Positions 1 through 7,318 are shown, counted from the first letter of the stretch. The stretch: DNA of 13,704 bases from an uncultured euryarchaeote (GCA_937901365.1 CALCEF010000334.1:1-13704), one strand, 5' to 3'. Notes: generated from the sequence alone by a model not told the origin. A program made the numbers and translations.

Positions 1-1376
1 CCTCCCATCCAGAAAATCACAATCATTGCGAAGAAGGAGAGGATCATGAACAGTGGGATGTGGTGCAATGGCCACTCATACCAGCCTTTTCCTTCGATGT
101 ATTCCTGACCCTTTTCGCCTCCGAATGCTTTGGCGATGTCACCAAAGATTGACACGAAGGTTGGAGCCATTTTGAACAGACCCAAGAAACCGCCACCAAG
201 AATTGCACCGATTGCAATCGTTCTGATGATGCTCTTGTAGGCCACCCACTGTACGGGGCCACCAATATCTTGCAAAGGAGTATACAGAGGCGCTCCAGAT
301 ACTGCATCGATACCGGTGAAGACGGGGACATTGAATGCCACAGCCATCGGGATGAGGAAGAACCAAGCGACGAAGGAGCCGAGATTAACCAAGAAGGCGA
401 CGCGCATTCGCATGAACCATCCGACTGCAAACAGCGTAGGGCTAAGTTCGATGCCGAGGAATGTGTAGGAGAATGGATTGCCTTCGTCAAACCACGTAAT
501 TCCATTCGTTACAGCGTGACCATCTACCAACTCGCTAGGTTGGTGGATCCATCGCTCGGAATATACAGATGCTAGACCCCATTCATCCCCAGATGCTGTG
601 ACAGCGATTTTATCTGCGATTGTCAGGCCATCTTTCCAGAATAATGGATAATCGATAATGAACATGAAACCCATTGTTAGCACGGTCCAGAGGCCAACGG
701 TTTGCAGACTCTCCTTTGCCGCTTCTGCGGCGCCGGTATTGACATCCGCAGCAATGTCAAGCATCTTGAGCGTCGCTTCAAATCCAGGCATAGGAAGTGG
801 ATCTTCAACCAGCCAGACCCTGCGGAAGATGATGAAATACATCACACCGAGGAATCCAGCAAACATACTGGCAACAATTCCAATGAAGGCCAACTGGAAT
901 ACGTCGACACCTGAAAGTAGAGGAGAACCATTGACATGGTACTCTGTTTTGAACTCTGAGGATAGTAAGAAAATAGCTGGGAACGTGAAGATAAATCCTG
1001 TCGATGCATGGGTTGCCCCGGTTGTAGCACTTGTCGAAATATTAACTTCTGAAGGAGACCATTTCAGTGCCATTCCAAGCAGATAAGCGACATACCACGC
1101 CGCCGATACAGCGAGACCAATTTTCAGACCAATGTAAGCAGTAACACCACTGAAAATTGAACCGATCAAGATTCCAATCATGATCTTTCCAAGTGACCAG
1201 TGACTGATTTCAAACGACTCTTTGAGATTCTTTTCCTCGAAATATTGCTCAAGCAATCCAGTGTTGAGGTTGTTGTACATATCTTCGTCTAGCCAAGTCA
1301 GTGAACCAGACTCGATTGCGGCCAGACCTTTTGCCGTCACGGGTTGACGATATGCGGACTTTCTGACACCCGACAT
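1..1376 (-). CDS. OPT-family oligopeptide/metal-chelate transporter, N-terminal part
   Basis: The frame is open from an ATG at 1374-1376 to the left edge, giving about 458 residues with no stop, so the C-terminal part lies outside the window. After a roughly 60-residue hydrophilic N-terminus come about eight hydrophobic segments. Features typical of the OPT family are a glycine-rich TAYIGLKIGLAVSAAW segment near residues 79-94, an NISTSATTGATHASTG stretch followed by a hydrophobic helix near 112-138, and an LPMPGFEAT element near 194-202 like the LPxPxxxA motif of the family. OPT proteins are secondary transporters of the cytoplasmic membrane that import oligopeptides or metal-siderophore complexes, usually with protons. 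The substrate cannot be read here. The gene follows the GNAT gene after 80 bases. The only GGAG before the start lies inside a perfect hairpin. The family call is fairly secure; the peptide substrate is inference. Confidence 0.8.
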   Translation of the reverse strand, partial: MSGVRKSAYRQPVTAKGLAAIESGSLTWLDEDMYNNLNTGLLEQYFEEKNLKESFEISHWSLGKIMIGILIGSIFSGVTAYIGLKIGLAVSAAWYVAYLLGMALKWSPSEVNISTSATTGATHASTGFIFTFPAIFLLSSEFKTEYHVNGSPLLSGVDVFQLAFIGIVASMFAGFLGVMYFIIFRRVWLVEDPLPMPGFEATLKMLDIAADVNTGAAEAAKESLQTVGLWTVLTMGFMFIIDYPLFWKDGLTIADKIAVTASGDEWGLASVYSERWIHQPSELVDGHAVTNGITWFDEGNPFSYTFLGIELSPTLFAVGWFMRMRVAFLVNLGSFVAWFFLIPMAVAFNVPVFTGIDAVSGAPLYTPLQDIGGPVQWVAYKSIIRTIAIGAILGGGFLGLFKMAPTFVSIFGDIAKAFGGEKGQEYIEGKGWYEWPLHHIPLFMILSFFAMIVIFWMG

Positions 1377-1384
1377 TTCAGCAC

Positions 1385-1401
1385 CCGCTCCTATGGAGCG
1401 G
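1385..1401 (-). promoter_or_regulatory. Perfect hairpin enclosing the only GGAG before the OPT transporter gene
   Basis: CCGCTCC and GGAGCGG form a perfect 7-bp stem around a 3-base loop. On the coding (minus) strand, the second arm ends eight bases before the ATG of the transporter gene, and its GGAG, about 11 bases upstream, is the only Shine-Dalgarno-like sequence there. Folding of the RNA would hide this site, so the hairpin could limit translation. It could also be a terminator or processing site for the upstream GNAT transcript, though no T-run follows it. The sequence is certain, the role is not. Confidence 0.35.
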
Positions 1402-1451
1402 ACTGTGGGTGGTGGGCAGGGGTCTTAGGTTTGTGGGGAAAACGAATAGGC

Positions 1452-1466
1452 CAACCCTACGGGTTG
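1452..1466 (-). terminator. Hairpin spanning the GNAT stop codon, possible terminator
   Basis: CAACCC and GGGTTG form a perfect 6-bp stem with a 3-base loop, and the TAG stop of the GNAT gene (1457-1459) falls in the stem and loop. On the minus strand it is followed by GCCTATTCGTTTTCCCC, so a short T-run begins about nine bases later. This resembles a weak intrinsic terminator or a 3'-end processing hairpin. Archaeal termination depends mainly on T-runs, and this one is short, so confidence is low. Confidence 0.3.
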
Positions 1467-1930
1467 AATTCCCTCGATAGCGTATAGGAAGATACGTCAT
1501 ATCCGAGGCTCTGATACAGACCCAATGCTCCTTCGTTCAGTGCATATACAGTCAGCCTAACTTCATCCGCACCTCGCAACTTACACTCTTGTTCACATTC
1601 GCGAATCAGTGCGGTTGCAATTCCCTTCCGACGCGCGTGCGGTTCGACCCAAACATCGGCAATTTCCCAAACTTGGGTCGGTGCATCGAGTATGAAGCCA
1701 TCACGTGAAAATGTGCAGATCCCAACTAATTCGCCGTGTTCTTTCGCCACCAATATTCGACTCTGACGAATTTTTGATTCAAGAAATCTTTGCACACGTT
1801 CGATGTTGAGAGGTGATTGTAATTCCTCGATCGGGCCACGATAATCCTGTTGCTGCTGATCTTCGACCAAGCGCCACCATGCTGACTCAATATCTGAAAA
1901 ATCATCAAAACCGGCAACAGCGACAATCAT
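1457..1930 (-). CDS. GNAT-family N-acetyltransferase
   Basis: The product is about 157 residues from the ATG at 1928-1930, a normal single-domain GNAT length. The acetyl-CoA pyrophosphate-binding motif A is clear: a β-strand IADVWVEPHARRKGIATALI containing R-R-K-G-I-A, followed by a helix. Motif B is also present as VRLTVYALNEGALGLYQSLGY, with the usual Asn and Tyr near the end (the strand, the N-x-x-A-x-x-x-Y pattern and a G-Y turn). GNAT enzymes move an acetyl group from acetyl-CoA to an amine; the substrate here (protein N-terminus, small molecule or antibiotic-like amine) cannot be told. The frame stays open to a GTG at 1958-1960, which would add ten residues and leave 12 bases after the aIF5A stop. 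I prefer the ATG because the first β-strand (IVAVAGF) starts directly after it. Neither start has a good ribosome-binding site. Its closeness to aIF5A suggests cotranscription. Confidence 0.82.
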   Translation of the reverse strand: MIVAVAGFDDFSDIESAWWRLVEDQQQQDYRGPIEELQSPLNIERVQRFLESKIRQSRILVAKEHGELVGICTFSRDGFILDAPTQVWEIADVWVEPHARRKGIATALIRECEQECKLRGADEVRLTVYALNEGALGLYQSLGYDVSSYTLSREFNP

Positions 1931-1972
1931 TGGTTCAGATGCTGTGACCAAATGAACCACCTAACGAGGTGT

Positions 1973-2359
1973 TCAGTGATCTCGGATAATCTTGTAGCGA
2001 CCCATGGCTTCCATCCAGAGAATTTCGCCACCTGCTTCAAGTGTCATTCCATCTTCCAACGGTAGAATCAGCGTCTCGTAAGTCTTGTTGTCCATCGCAT
2101 GAACTTCAGCACCCTGTATGTGTGTCACAATCGCTGAACCCTTTTCGATGAGGGGGACGCTGATTGAATCGGTAACAGGTGAGACGTGGCTCTTCTTTTG
2201 GCCTGTGAAGATGTCTTCAAGCTCGATTCGAGCCTTTGCCCCACCGTGCTTACCAGGCTTTGATTTGGTCATACCAAGAATCTTGTACGCATTCTCTTCA
2301 AGAGCGACATAGCGACCGATTTTTAGTGTTCGAACTTCGACTCGTGTGGTGCCTGGCAT
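1973..2359 (-). CDS. eif5A: Translation initiation/elongation factor aIF5A (hypusine-containing)
   Basis: The product is 128 residues from the ATG at 2357-2359, the usual archaeal size. The N-terminal SH3-like domain carries the exposed loop S-K-P-G-K-H-G-G-A-K; the second Lys of the loop (residue 37) is the position converted to hypusine or deoxyhypusine by deoxyhypusine synthase. Residues from about 68 on form the C-terminal OB-fold and end in a typical EAMGRYKIIRDH tail. The factor binds the ribosome near the peptidyl-transferase centre and helps form difficult peptide bonds such as those at proline runs; it acts in the cytoplasm and is essential where tested. The frame extends three codons upstream to a TTG, but ATG gives the normal start (MPGTTRVEV). 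The next gene downstream, GNAT, begins within 12-42 bases. No deoxyhypusine synthase gene is in the window. Confidence 0.95.
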   Translation of the reverse strand: MPGTTRVEVRTLKIGRYVALEENAYKILGMTKSKPGKHGGAKARIELEDIFTGQKKSHVSPVTDSISVPLIEKGSAIVTHIQGAEVHAMDNKTYETLILPLEDGMTLEAGGEILWMEAMGRYKIIRDH

Positions 2360-2360
2360 G

Positions 2361-2377
2361 GGAATCAAACCGATTCC
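2361..2377 (-). promoter_or_regulatory. Perfect inverted repeat directly before the aIF5A start
   Basis: GGAATC and GATTCC pair perfectly around a 5-base spacer, and the repeat ends one base before the aIF5A ATG. GAATC recurs at 2417-2421 and 2445-2449 in the same gap. It could be a dyad bound by a regulator or a 5'-leader hairpin. I see no convincing archaeal TATA box or ribosome-binding site here, so how the gene is started is unclear. Confidence 0.25.
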
Positions 2378-2394
2378 AACGGTCGGGCCTTATC

Positions 2395-2410
2395 AGGGTT
2401 CGGTAACCCT
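2395..2410 (-). terminator. Hairpin after the hydroxyacyl-CoA dehydrogenase gene
   Basis: AGGGTT and AACCCT form a perfect 6-bp stem with a 4-base loop in the 96-base gap between the dehydrogenase and aIF5A genes, 45 bases after the dehydrogenase stop. No T-run follows on the coding strand, so it does not look like a standard terminator. The stem shares AACCC/GGGTT with the hairpin at the GNAT stop codon. It may mark a 3' end or RNA processing site. Confidence 0.25.
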
Positions 2411-2455
2411 TGGTCAGAATCTGGCACTATGTGGTTTCTTTGCTAGAATCCAGTT

Positions 2456-3304
2456 TCAATATGAGTAGAAACCTTCACCAGATTTTCGACCCAACTTCCC
2501 TTGCTCCACCATCTCAATGAGTAAATCGGCAGGAGCATACTTGTCATCACCCAATCCTTCGTGTAATACGTTCATGATATGGAGAACTGTATCATTGCCG
2601 ATCAGGTCCGCTAGAGCGAGTGGACCAATGGGGTGATTCATTCCAAGTTTCATGATTCCATCAATCGCTTCTGGTTCTGCGACACCTTCCTGTAATGTGA
2701 TGATCGCTTCGTTAATCATCGGGCAAAGGATTCGATTAGAAACAAATCCTGGTGAATCATTGCAGCATAGTGCGGTTTTACCCATCTTTTCACTTGCTTC
2801 AATCACGGCAGCAGTTACGGCTTCCTCTGTATCTGAACCGTTGATAATTTCAACCAATTTCATGATCGGTACCGGGTTCATGAAATGCATACCGATGACT
2901 TTGTTCGGGCGTGAGGTTGCAGCAGCAATTTCATTGATGCTGATGCTACTGGTATTACTTGCCAAAATAGCATCCTTTTTGCATATGGCATCTAGTTCAG
3001 CAAACGTCGAAAATTTGAGGTCAGGAATCTCAGGAATCGCTTCTACGACAAGATCTGCATCTGCTGCAGATGCGCGGTCAACAGAGACAGAAATTCGCGA
3101 TAGAGCTGCATCGGCATCCGCTTGCGTCATGCGCTCTTTGGAAACCAATTTCGACAGAGATTTTGAAATCGTGGACATCCCGTTGTCAACATATTCCTGC
3201 TGAATATCGATCATTGTCACCGTATATCCTGCACAAGCTGCGACCTGAGTAATTCCGTTACCCATCTGTCCAGCCCCTAGGACTGCTATCTTCTCAATGC
3301 TCAT
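2456..3304 (-). CDS. hbd: 3-hydroxybutyryl-CoA (3-hydroxyacyl-CoA) dehydrogenase
   Basis: The product is 282 residues from the ATG at 3302-3304, the usual length of the single-function Hbd/PaaH family. It opens with the NAD-binding Rossmann motif G-A-G-Q-M-G at residues 10-15 and shows the family markers VEAI (87-90), ASNTSS (115-120), GMHFMNPVP (138-146) and NDSPGFVSNR (182-191). The known catalytic set is in place with the correct spacing: Ser119, His140, Glu152 and Asn190. It interconverts (S)-3-hydroxyacyl-CoA and 3-oxoacyl-CoA with NAD(H) in the cytoplasm, in fatty-acid β-oxidation or short-chain acyl-CoA metabolism. No hydratase or thiolase gene is next to it. An upstream GTG at 3371-3373 in frame would overlap the previous gene and add 23 residues unlike the family, so the ATG is preferred. 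The spacing to the upstream gene is 47 bases. Confidence 0.92.
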   Translation of the reverse strand: MSIEKIAVLGAGQMGNGITQVAACAGYTVTMIDIQQEYVDNGMSTISKSLSKLVSKERMTQADADAALSRISVSVDRASAADADLVVEAIPEIPDLKFSTFAELDAICKKDAILASNTSSISINEIAAATSRPNKVIGMHFMNPVPIMKLVEIINGSDTEEAVTAAVIEASEKMGKTALCCNDSPGFVSNRILCPMINEAIITLQEGVAEPEAIDGIMKLGMNHPIGPLALADLIGNDTVLHIMNVLHEGLGDDKYAPADLLIEMVEQGKLGRKSGEGFYSY

Positions 3305-3351
3305 AGCCCATTCGAGAAAGCCTCGATTGATTACCCCTTCGGGTGTTGTGT

Positions 3352-6300
3352 TTAGTTGTCGTATTCGGCCCACTCATCCATCTCGGGTGTTCTATACCAC
3401 CAAGCACCTTCGTCATACCACCACTCACAACCATTCTCATCAACCTTGTAATTGGGATCATCTTCGGGTGAAAGTTCCTCTTCTGGTTCCGGTTCTGATT
3501 GAATTGCTGATTCGGCAGTTGAAGTCGCCTTAGATCGCTTCTTTTTCTTCTTGGGCTTTCTAAGCACCAGACTCAAACCGCCTCCAATCGCAATCAACAA
3601 AACGACCATTGCTGAAATCAAGATGATGACTGTCGTACTCAAACCGCCTCCAGAGTCAGGAGTGATGTAAGCGGTATTCGATGAATCGTCATCAGAGTTC
3701 TCTCCTGAGGGGAACATATCTTCAGGACATCCTGGATTCTCTAAATTTTGAAGGGAGTTCGCATGTAGTGGGCAACGGTCGGGTGTGCGTGCCCCAGGAA
3801 TCAATTCACCTGGCCATGACAGGTTCACTCGCATCTCATCGTCTGACCATAGACTGTTGGCATAGTTGTCGTAGTAGCCATCACCATCCGTGTCCTTCCA
3901 CTGTGTGCCGATGTTAGGAACGATATCTTCGACATCAGCCCAACCATCACCATCTGAATCTATGCAACCTTGAAGATTGCCTGTAGAGGTACCAGCTTCG
4001 TCAGGGCAGTCGTCGCCATTGGTTCCGGAAGCATTGTTGCCAAACCCGTCTCCATCTGTGTCTATTGTTTGCGATGAATCCTCGGGGGCCCAATCTACTG
4101 AATCGATTGCTCCGTCTCCGTCTGTGTCACGCTCAGATTCAGAGCACCCGTTGTTATCGACATCTAACACCTCATCTTCAGGTGTATTGGGGCAGTTGTC
4201 GTCAGAATCAGCTACACCATCGAAATCCAAATCACGTTCTGATGGTGCACAACCCATGTTGTCGACTAGGGAAATCTCGTCCGCCGGTGTTTCGTAGCAA
4301 CTGTCGGCCATTACGCCAGAAGGTGAATCACCATACCCATCACCATCCAGATCAGAATGCTGGCTCGGTTCATCGGGGAATGCGTCATCATCATCGGACC
4401 AACCATCACCATCTGAATCGGGGCAACCAATACTCCCCCCCAGAGTGGATGTTCCAAACGTATCTGGACAACTGTCAGGAAGGAAACCATCCGGATTGTC
4501 TCCATATCCATCGCCATCTCGGTCTTTGTGTTGTGTCGAATCTGTGGGGAAAGCGTCTCCGTTCTCAGAGACGCGAATACCATTGATTACGTTCCCCCAA
4601 GTGTAATTGTCGCCGATTCCATCCCCATCGCCATCCACCCATTGTGAGGGGTTTCCTGGGAACATGTCGTTCAAGTCTGACCAACCATCGCCATCGGTAT
4701 CCACACACCCAAATCGATCTTCGGTAGACAGGCCAAATTCACTCACGCATTCATCCGCCTGATAGCCATCGACCTCATCACCGAAACCATCGCCATCAGA
4801 GTCTGCCCATTGGCTGGGTTCATCGGGGAAGGCGTCGGATGCATCCGCCCACCCGTCACCGTCCGCATCTGGGCAACCTGTCGTCGGAATTGTGCTGGTT
4901 CCGAATTGATTTGGACAATCGTCCACGGTATTCACAAATCCATCGCCATCATCATCGAGCTGGTTCTGAGCGCATCCAGTTGTATCGACGGACAAACCTG
5001 CGTCAGTGTTTGGACATTGATCATCCCCATTCCAAATTCCGTCACCATCATCGTCGGGCAAAATGCCTCGCAGATCGAGCCCGACTCGGTCACCAGACAT
5101 GACACGGGAAAATGGATCCAAACGAACAAAGCCGATCTCGTCGAAGTTTTCCTGACCTGCTTCAGAAAGCATCCAATTGATGAAATTTCGACTATCGTCG
5201 ACCTGATCTTCTCTCAATGTAAGGAAGTAATCACCTTGGAATGGCCAAGCCCCTGTTGAGCTATTTTCAACCGTTGGTTGGACTGGAGAATGACCCATTG
5301 AGGCCAAATCCTCTGCACCGTGCGTCCAGTTGTCGAAGATGGGGACATTGTATACAGAGTTTGATTCAATTCCAACACGCAATTCAGTGATGCCGATGGC
5401 TGTTTCAAATCCGACAACACCGCTGACAATTTCACTGCGAGTTTCCTGAATCAAGCGTTGACGATCGAAATTCGCAGTAAACCAATCATCCGGGAAATCG
5501 CAATGCTTGCAGAACATGAATGAATCCATCATCTGAGGAATAGAGCGATTCTCCCAGCGATGGTATGTATGAATCGGCTCTTCAACACAGGATGAATGGA
5601 AATCACTCCATTCTACAACGCCATCTCCATCATCATTCGGTATGATGGAACTGAGGGTCATCCCTGGATGATGACCATCGTTGATTAGATCAGAAGTTGA
5701 TGCCCCTGAAATCATCCACCGAACCTGACCCATTGACAGGCCACCGATGGTATTGACACATGTTTCGGCATCACCATTTGCTCTCACCATTAGTGAGGCT
5801 GGCATTCGGGCGACTGGTACATCGACGAGTAGGTCTCCATTCGAATCGCAGGTGCGGAGACCACTGGTTGAATAATTGGCCAAAGGTGTCGTCAGACTTT
5901 CAGCAGAAGTGGAGGCGCCTGCCCCCATCAATATACCACTCTTTTCAGCCGCCTGATTACATTGGGTTTGTGTAATTGGAACAACGGATGTTGAATTGTA
6001 ATGATTGGGTAGGTAGTCATGACTAACATCAGCATATTCAAGAAATCGACTTTCCATCAACTGACCGGTCACGTCACCACCCATCCAGATGAATGCATCC
6101 GCTGAGTAGAATGTGTAGAATGCGCCATAGTGGCGGCCTCCAAAGTAAATCTTGGTTTCATCGGCTGACCAAGCCACATCCCTCGCCCCGCGTCGACCAG
6201 ACGCTCCTTGTCCACTGCTTGGGAAATCACCCAATTGGTAGACCTCCGTCCAATCTGCTGTGCTGTAAATCGATGTTGAAGACCCACTTGTTGTTGCCAA

Positions 6301-7305
6301 TACAAAGTGTGTTCCCGCTTTGTTGAAAGCGACATCATACACATCTGAACCTTGGTTCACTTCAGCGATCATGGTTCCATTCGTGGGGTCGTAAATGCGG
6401 AAGCGGTTGTCATTACCCCCCGTGATAATCCAACGCCCATCAGGGCTCCAATCCAATCCCAATACGACATCTGTATGATTGTGGACATTGAAAAATTGTG
6501 ATCCATTTGAAGTCCAGTGCACGGACATTTCTTGGGCATGTGTGACTGCGATAAATCGCCCATCTGGACTGGGGACAATGTTGTAGACATCATCACCACC
6601 GAACTCAATGACGCGCAGAATTGCCCAATTTGATGTATCGTATATTGTGACATTGTTATCTTTTCCACCAGCGTACAATTGACTGCCATCTGGATTGAAT
6701 GACAAACCGAAGGTGTCATCGTCATGGTTGGCGGAGAGGTTGACAAGATGTGTAGCCGATTGTGAAGCCCAATCCATCTCGTAAACGTGAACATTGGCTG
6801 TATTTGCATCTGTTTCATATCCTGCTACGGCAAGAAGAGAACCGTTTGGAGAAAAATCCAGTCCACGGGGATTTGATCCAATTGTGAACAAAGAATGCAG
6901 TAATTTCCCCGATGCACTGGCGATATACACGTTGTCGCCACTATCTGCTCCAACAGCAACCATACCATTTGGGGCGACATCTATTGCCCGAGACATCGAA
7001 CTACGACTCGAGGAGGTGTATTCACTAATCCCTCCAGACAATTCATCGTCCCACGAATATTCTCGAGTGGCGTCAGTGAATTCAGAAATCGTGCCTTCAG
7101 CACTGTCAGGTACACCGTTTGAATCTGAATCAGGGCAGCCCATCAGGCCGGTTGTCGAGGTGCCCGCAGCAAATGGGCAATCATCGATTGTGTCATCGAA
7201 TCCATCGCCATCACCATCCGCTGCAAAGGCGCTCGGTGACCAGTATAGCAATGAGGTGACCATCAGCACGGTCAGAAAAATTGACATGCGACGATTCCGA
7301 TTCAT
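3352..7305 (-). CDS. Large membrane-anchored surface protein: WD40-type propeller, PstS-like segment, TSP3 calcium repeats
   Basis: The product is 1317 residues from the ATG at 7303-7305; a GTG three codons earlier is also possible and is used for numbering here. A signal peptide (basic start, hydrophobic residues 11-24, cleavage after A-F-A near 31) is followed by a first Asp-rich loop pair (32-72), a WD40-like β-propeller (about 105-410), a Cys-containing middle region with a C-K-H-C motif at 602-605, a segment like the end of PstS-type binding proteins (about 620-735), and a TSP3-type calcium-loop array (about 753-1150). One transmembrane helix (1228-1251), a run of Lys/Arg and a cytosolic tail with a Trp/Tyr-rich end follow. 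The topology is therefore outside-facing with a single C-terminal anchor. The gene starts 13 bases after the stop of the S8 protease gene, so the two are probably cotranscribed. Its function is unknown; binding or scaffolding beside the protease is inference. Confidence 0.85.
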   Translation of the reverse strand: MNRNRRMSIFLTVLMVTSLLYWSPSAFAADGDGDGFDDTIDDCPFAAGTSTTGLMGCPDSDSNGVPDSAEGTISEFTDATREYSWDDELSGGISEYTSSSRSSMSRAIDVAPNGMVAVGADSGDNVYIASASGKLLHSLFTIGSNPRGLDFSPNGSLLAVAGYETDANTANVHVYEMDWASQSATHLVNLSANHDDDTFGLSFNPDGSQLYAGGKDNNVTIYDTSNWAILRVIEFGGDDVYNIVPSPDGRFIAVTHAQEMSVHWTSNGSQFFNVHNHTDVVLGLDWSPDGRWIITGGNDNRFRIYDPTNGTMIAEVNQGSDVYDVAFNKAGTHFVLATTSGSSTSIYSTADWTEVYQLGDFPSSGQGASGRRGARDVAWSADETKIYFGGRHYGAFYTFYSADAFIWMGGDVTGQLMESRFLEYADVSHDYLPNHYNSTSVVPITQTQCNQAAEKSGILMGAGASTSAESLTTPLANYSTSGLRTCDSNGDLLVDVPVARMPASLMVRANGDAETCVNTIGGLSMGQVRWMISGASTSDLINDGHHPGMTLSSIIPNDDGDGVVEWSDFHSSCVEEPIHTYHRWENRSIPQMMDSFMFCKHCDFPDDWFTANFDRQRLIQETRSEIVSGVVGFETAIGITELRVGIESNSVYNVPIFDNWTHGAEDLASMGHSPVQPTVENSSTGAWPFQGDYFLTLREDQVDDSRNFINWMLSEAGQENFDEIGFVRLDPFSRVMSGDRVGLDLRGILPDDDGDGIWNGDDQCPNTDAGLSVDTTGCAQNQLDDDGDGFVNTVDDCPNQFGTSTIPTTGCPDADGDGWADASDAFPDEPSQWADSDGDGFGDEVDGYQADECVSEFGLSTEDRFGCVDTDGDGWSDLNDMFPGNPSQWVDGDGDGIGDNYTWGNVINGIRVSENGDAFPTDSTQHKDRDGDGYGDNPDGFLPDSCPDTFGTSTLGGSIGCPDSDGDGWSDDDDAFPDEPSQHSDLDGDGYGDSPSGVMADSCYETPADEISLVDNMGCAPSERDLDFDGVADSDDNCPNTPEDEVLDVDNNGCSESERDTDGDGAIDSVDWAPEDSSQTIDTDGDGFGNNASGTNGDDCPDEAGTSTGNLQGCIDSDGDGWADVEDIVPNIGTQWKDTDGDGYYDNYANSLWSDDEMRVNLSWPGELIPGARTPDRCPLHANSLQNLENPGCPEDMFPSGENSDDDSSNTAYITPDSGGGLSTTVIILISAMVVLLIAIGGGLSLVLRKPKKKKKRSKATSTAESAIQSEPEPEEELSPEDDPNYKVDENGCEWWYDEGAWWYRTPEMDEWAEYDN
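3865..5058 (-). repeat. Coding repeat array of TSP3-type calcium-binding loops
   Basis: Within the large surface protein, roughly a dozen Asp-rich loops of the form D-x-D-G-D-G-x-x-D recur in pairs. One loop leads into a D-x-C-P...G-T-S-T...G-C segment with a likely disulfide, the other into a D-x-F-P-x-x-x-x-Q-W/H stretch. The protein unit is about 50 residues with insertions. The DNA echoes it: a 21-base stretch at 3940-3960 recurs exactly at 4399-4419, 153 codons apart, with near copies at 4680-4700 and 4847-4870. Thrombospondin type 3 repeats wrap many Ca2+ ions into a stiff rod, fitting a stalk that lifts the outer domains off the membrane. Confidence 0.85.
5110..5457 (-). other. Segment resembling the C-terminal lobe of PstS-type phosphate-binding proteins
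   Basis: Residues about 620-735 of the surface protein end in a pattern recalling the final part of periplasmic phosphate-binding (PstS-like) proteins: V-x-P-T-x-E-N, then A-W-P-F-x-x-x-Y-F-L-T, a polar linker, F-I-N-W-M-L-S-E-A-G-Q and G-F-V-R-L. In PstS the matching order is a Pro/Thr segment, a YP...R-x-L strand, a helix F-x-x-W-x-L-S-x-x-G-Q and GYVPL. I do not see the N-terminal ligand-binding motifs of PstS in the preceding 200 residues, so this is either a strongly diverged or partial domain, or chance resemblance. Confidence 0.35.
6085..7002 (-). other. Extracellular WD40/YVTN-like β-propeller domain
   Basis: Residues about 105-410 of the surface protein contain repeated blades of about 40-45 residues with the pattern hydrophobic-x-F/W-S-P-D/N-G, a short strand, then I-Y-D or V-Y: for example GLDFSPNGSLLAVAG, GLSFNPDGSQLYAGG, GLDWSPDGRWIITGG and DVAFNKAGTHFVLA. 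I make out about seven blades, enough for a closed ring. Such rings usually bind other proteins or peptides and here would sit outside the cell, because a signal peptide comes before it. Confidence 0.75.
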
Positions 7306-7318
7306 GATTCTCACAACG

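Noticed and set aside
44..505. Reading frames opposite or offset to the OPT gene near the left edge
   Set aside because: They are shadows: the true frame shows a membrane protein with OPT motifs, while these give Ser/Cys/Trp-rich products with no recognisable pattern.
3312..3326. TCGAG/CTCGA inverted repeat before the dehydrogenase start
   Set aside because: A 5-bp stem with a 5-base loop is common by chance and has no other signal beside it.
3305..3373. Longer dehydrogenase from a GTG at 3371-3373
   Set aside because: It would overlap the preceding gene by 22 bases and add 23 residues before a family-typical N-terminus.
4065..4586. Plus-strand frame rich in His, Asn and Arg opposite the TSP3 array
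   Set aside because: It reflects the repeated Asp/Gly codons read in another frame, not an independent metal-binding protein.
3865..5058. CRISPR-like or satellite repeat
   Set aside because: The repeats vary in sequence and spacing, stay in frame and encode calcium loops.
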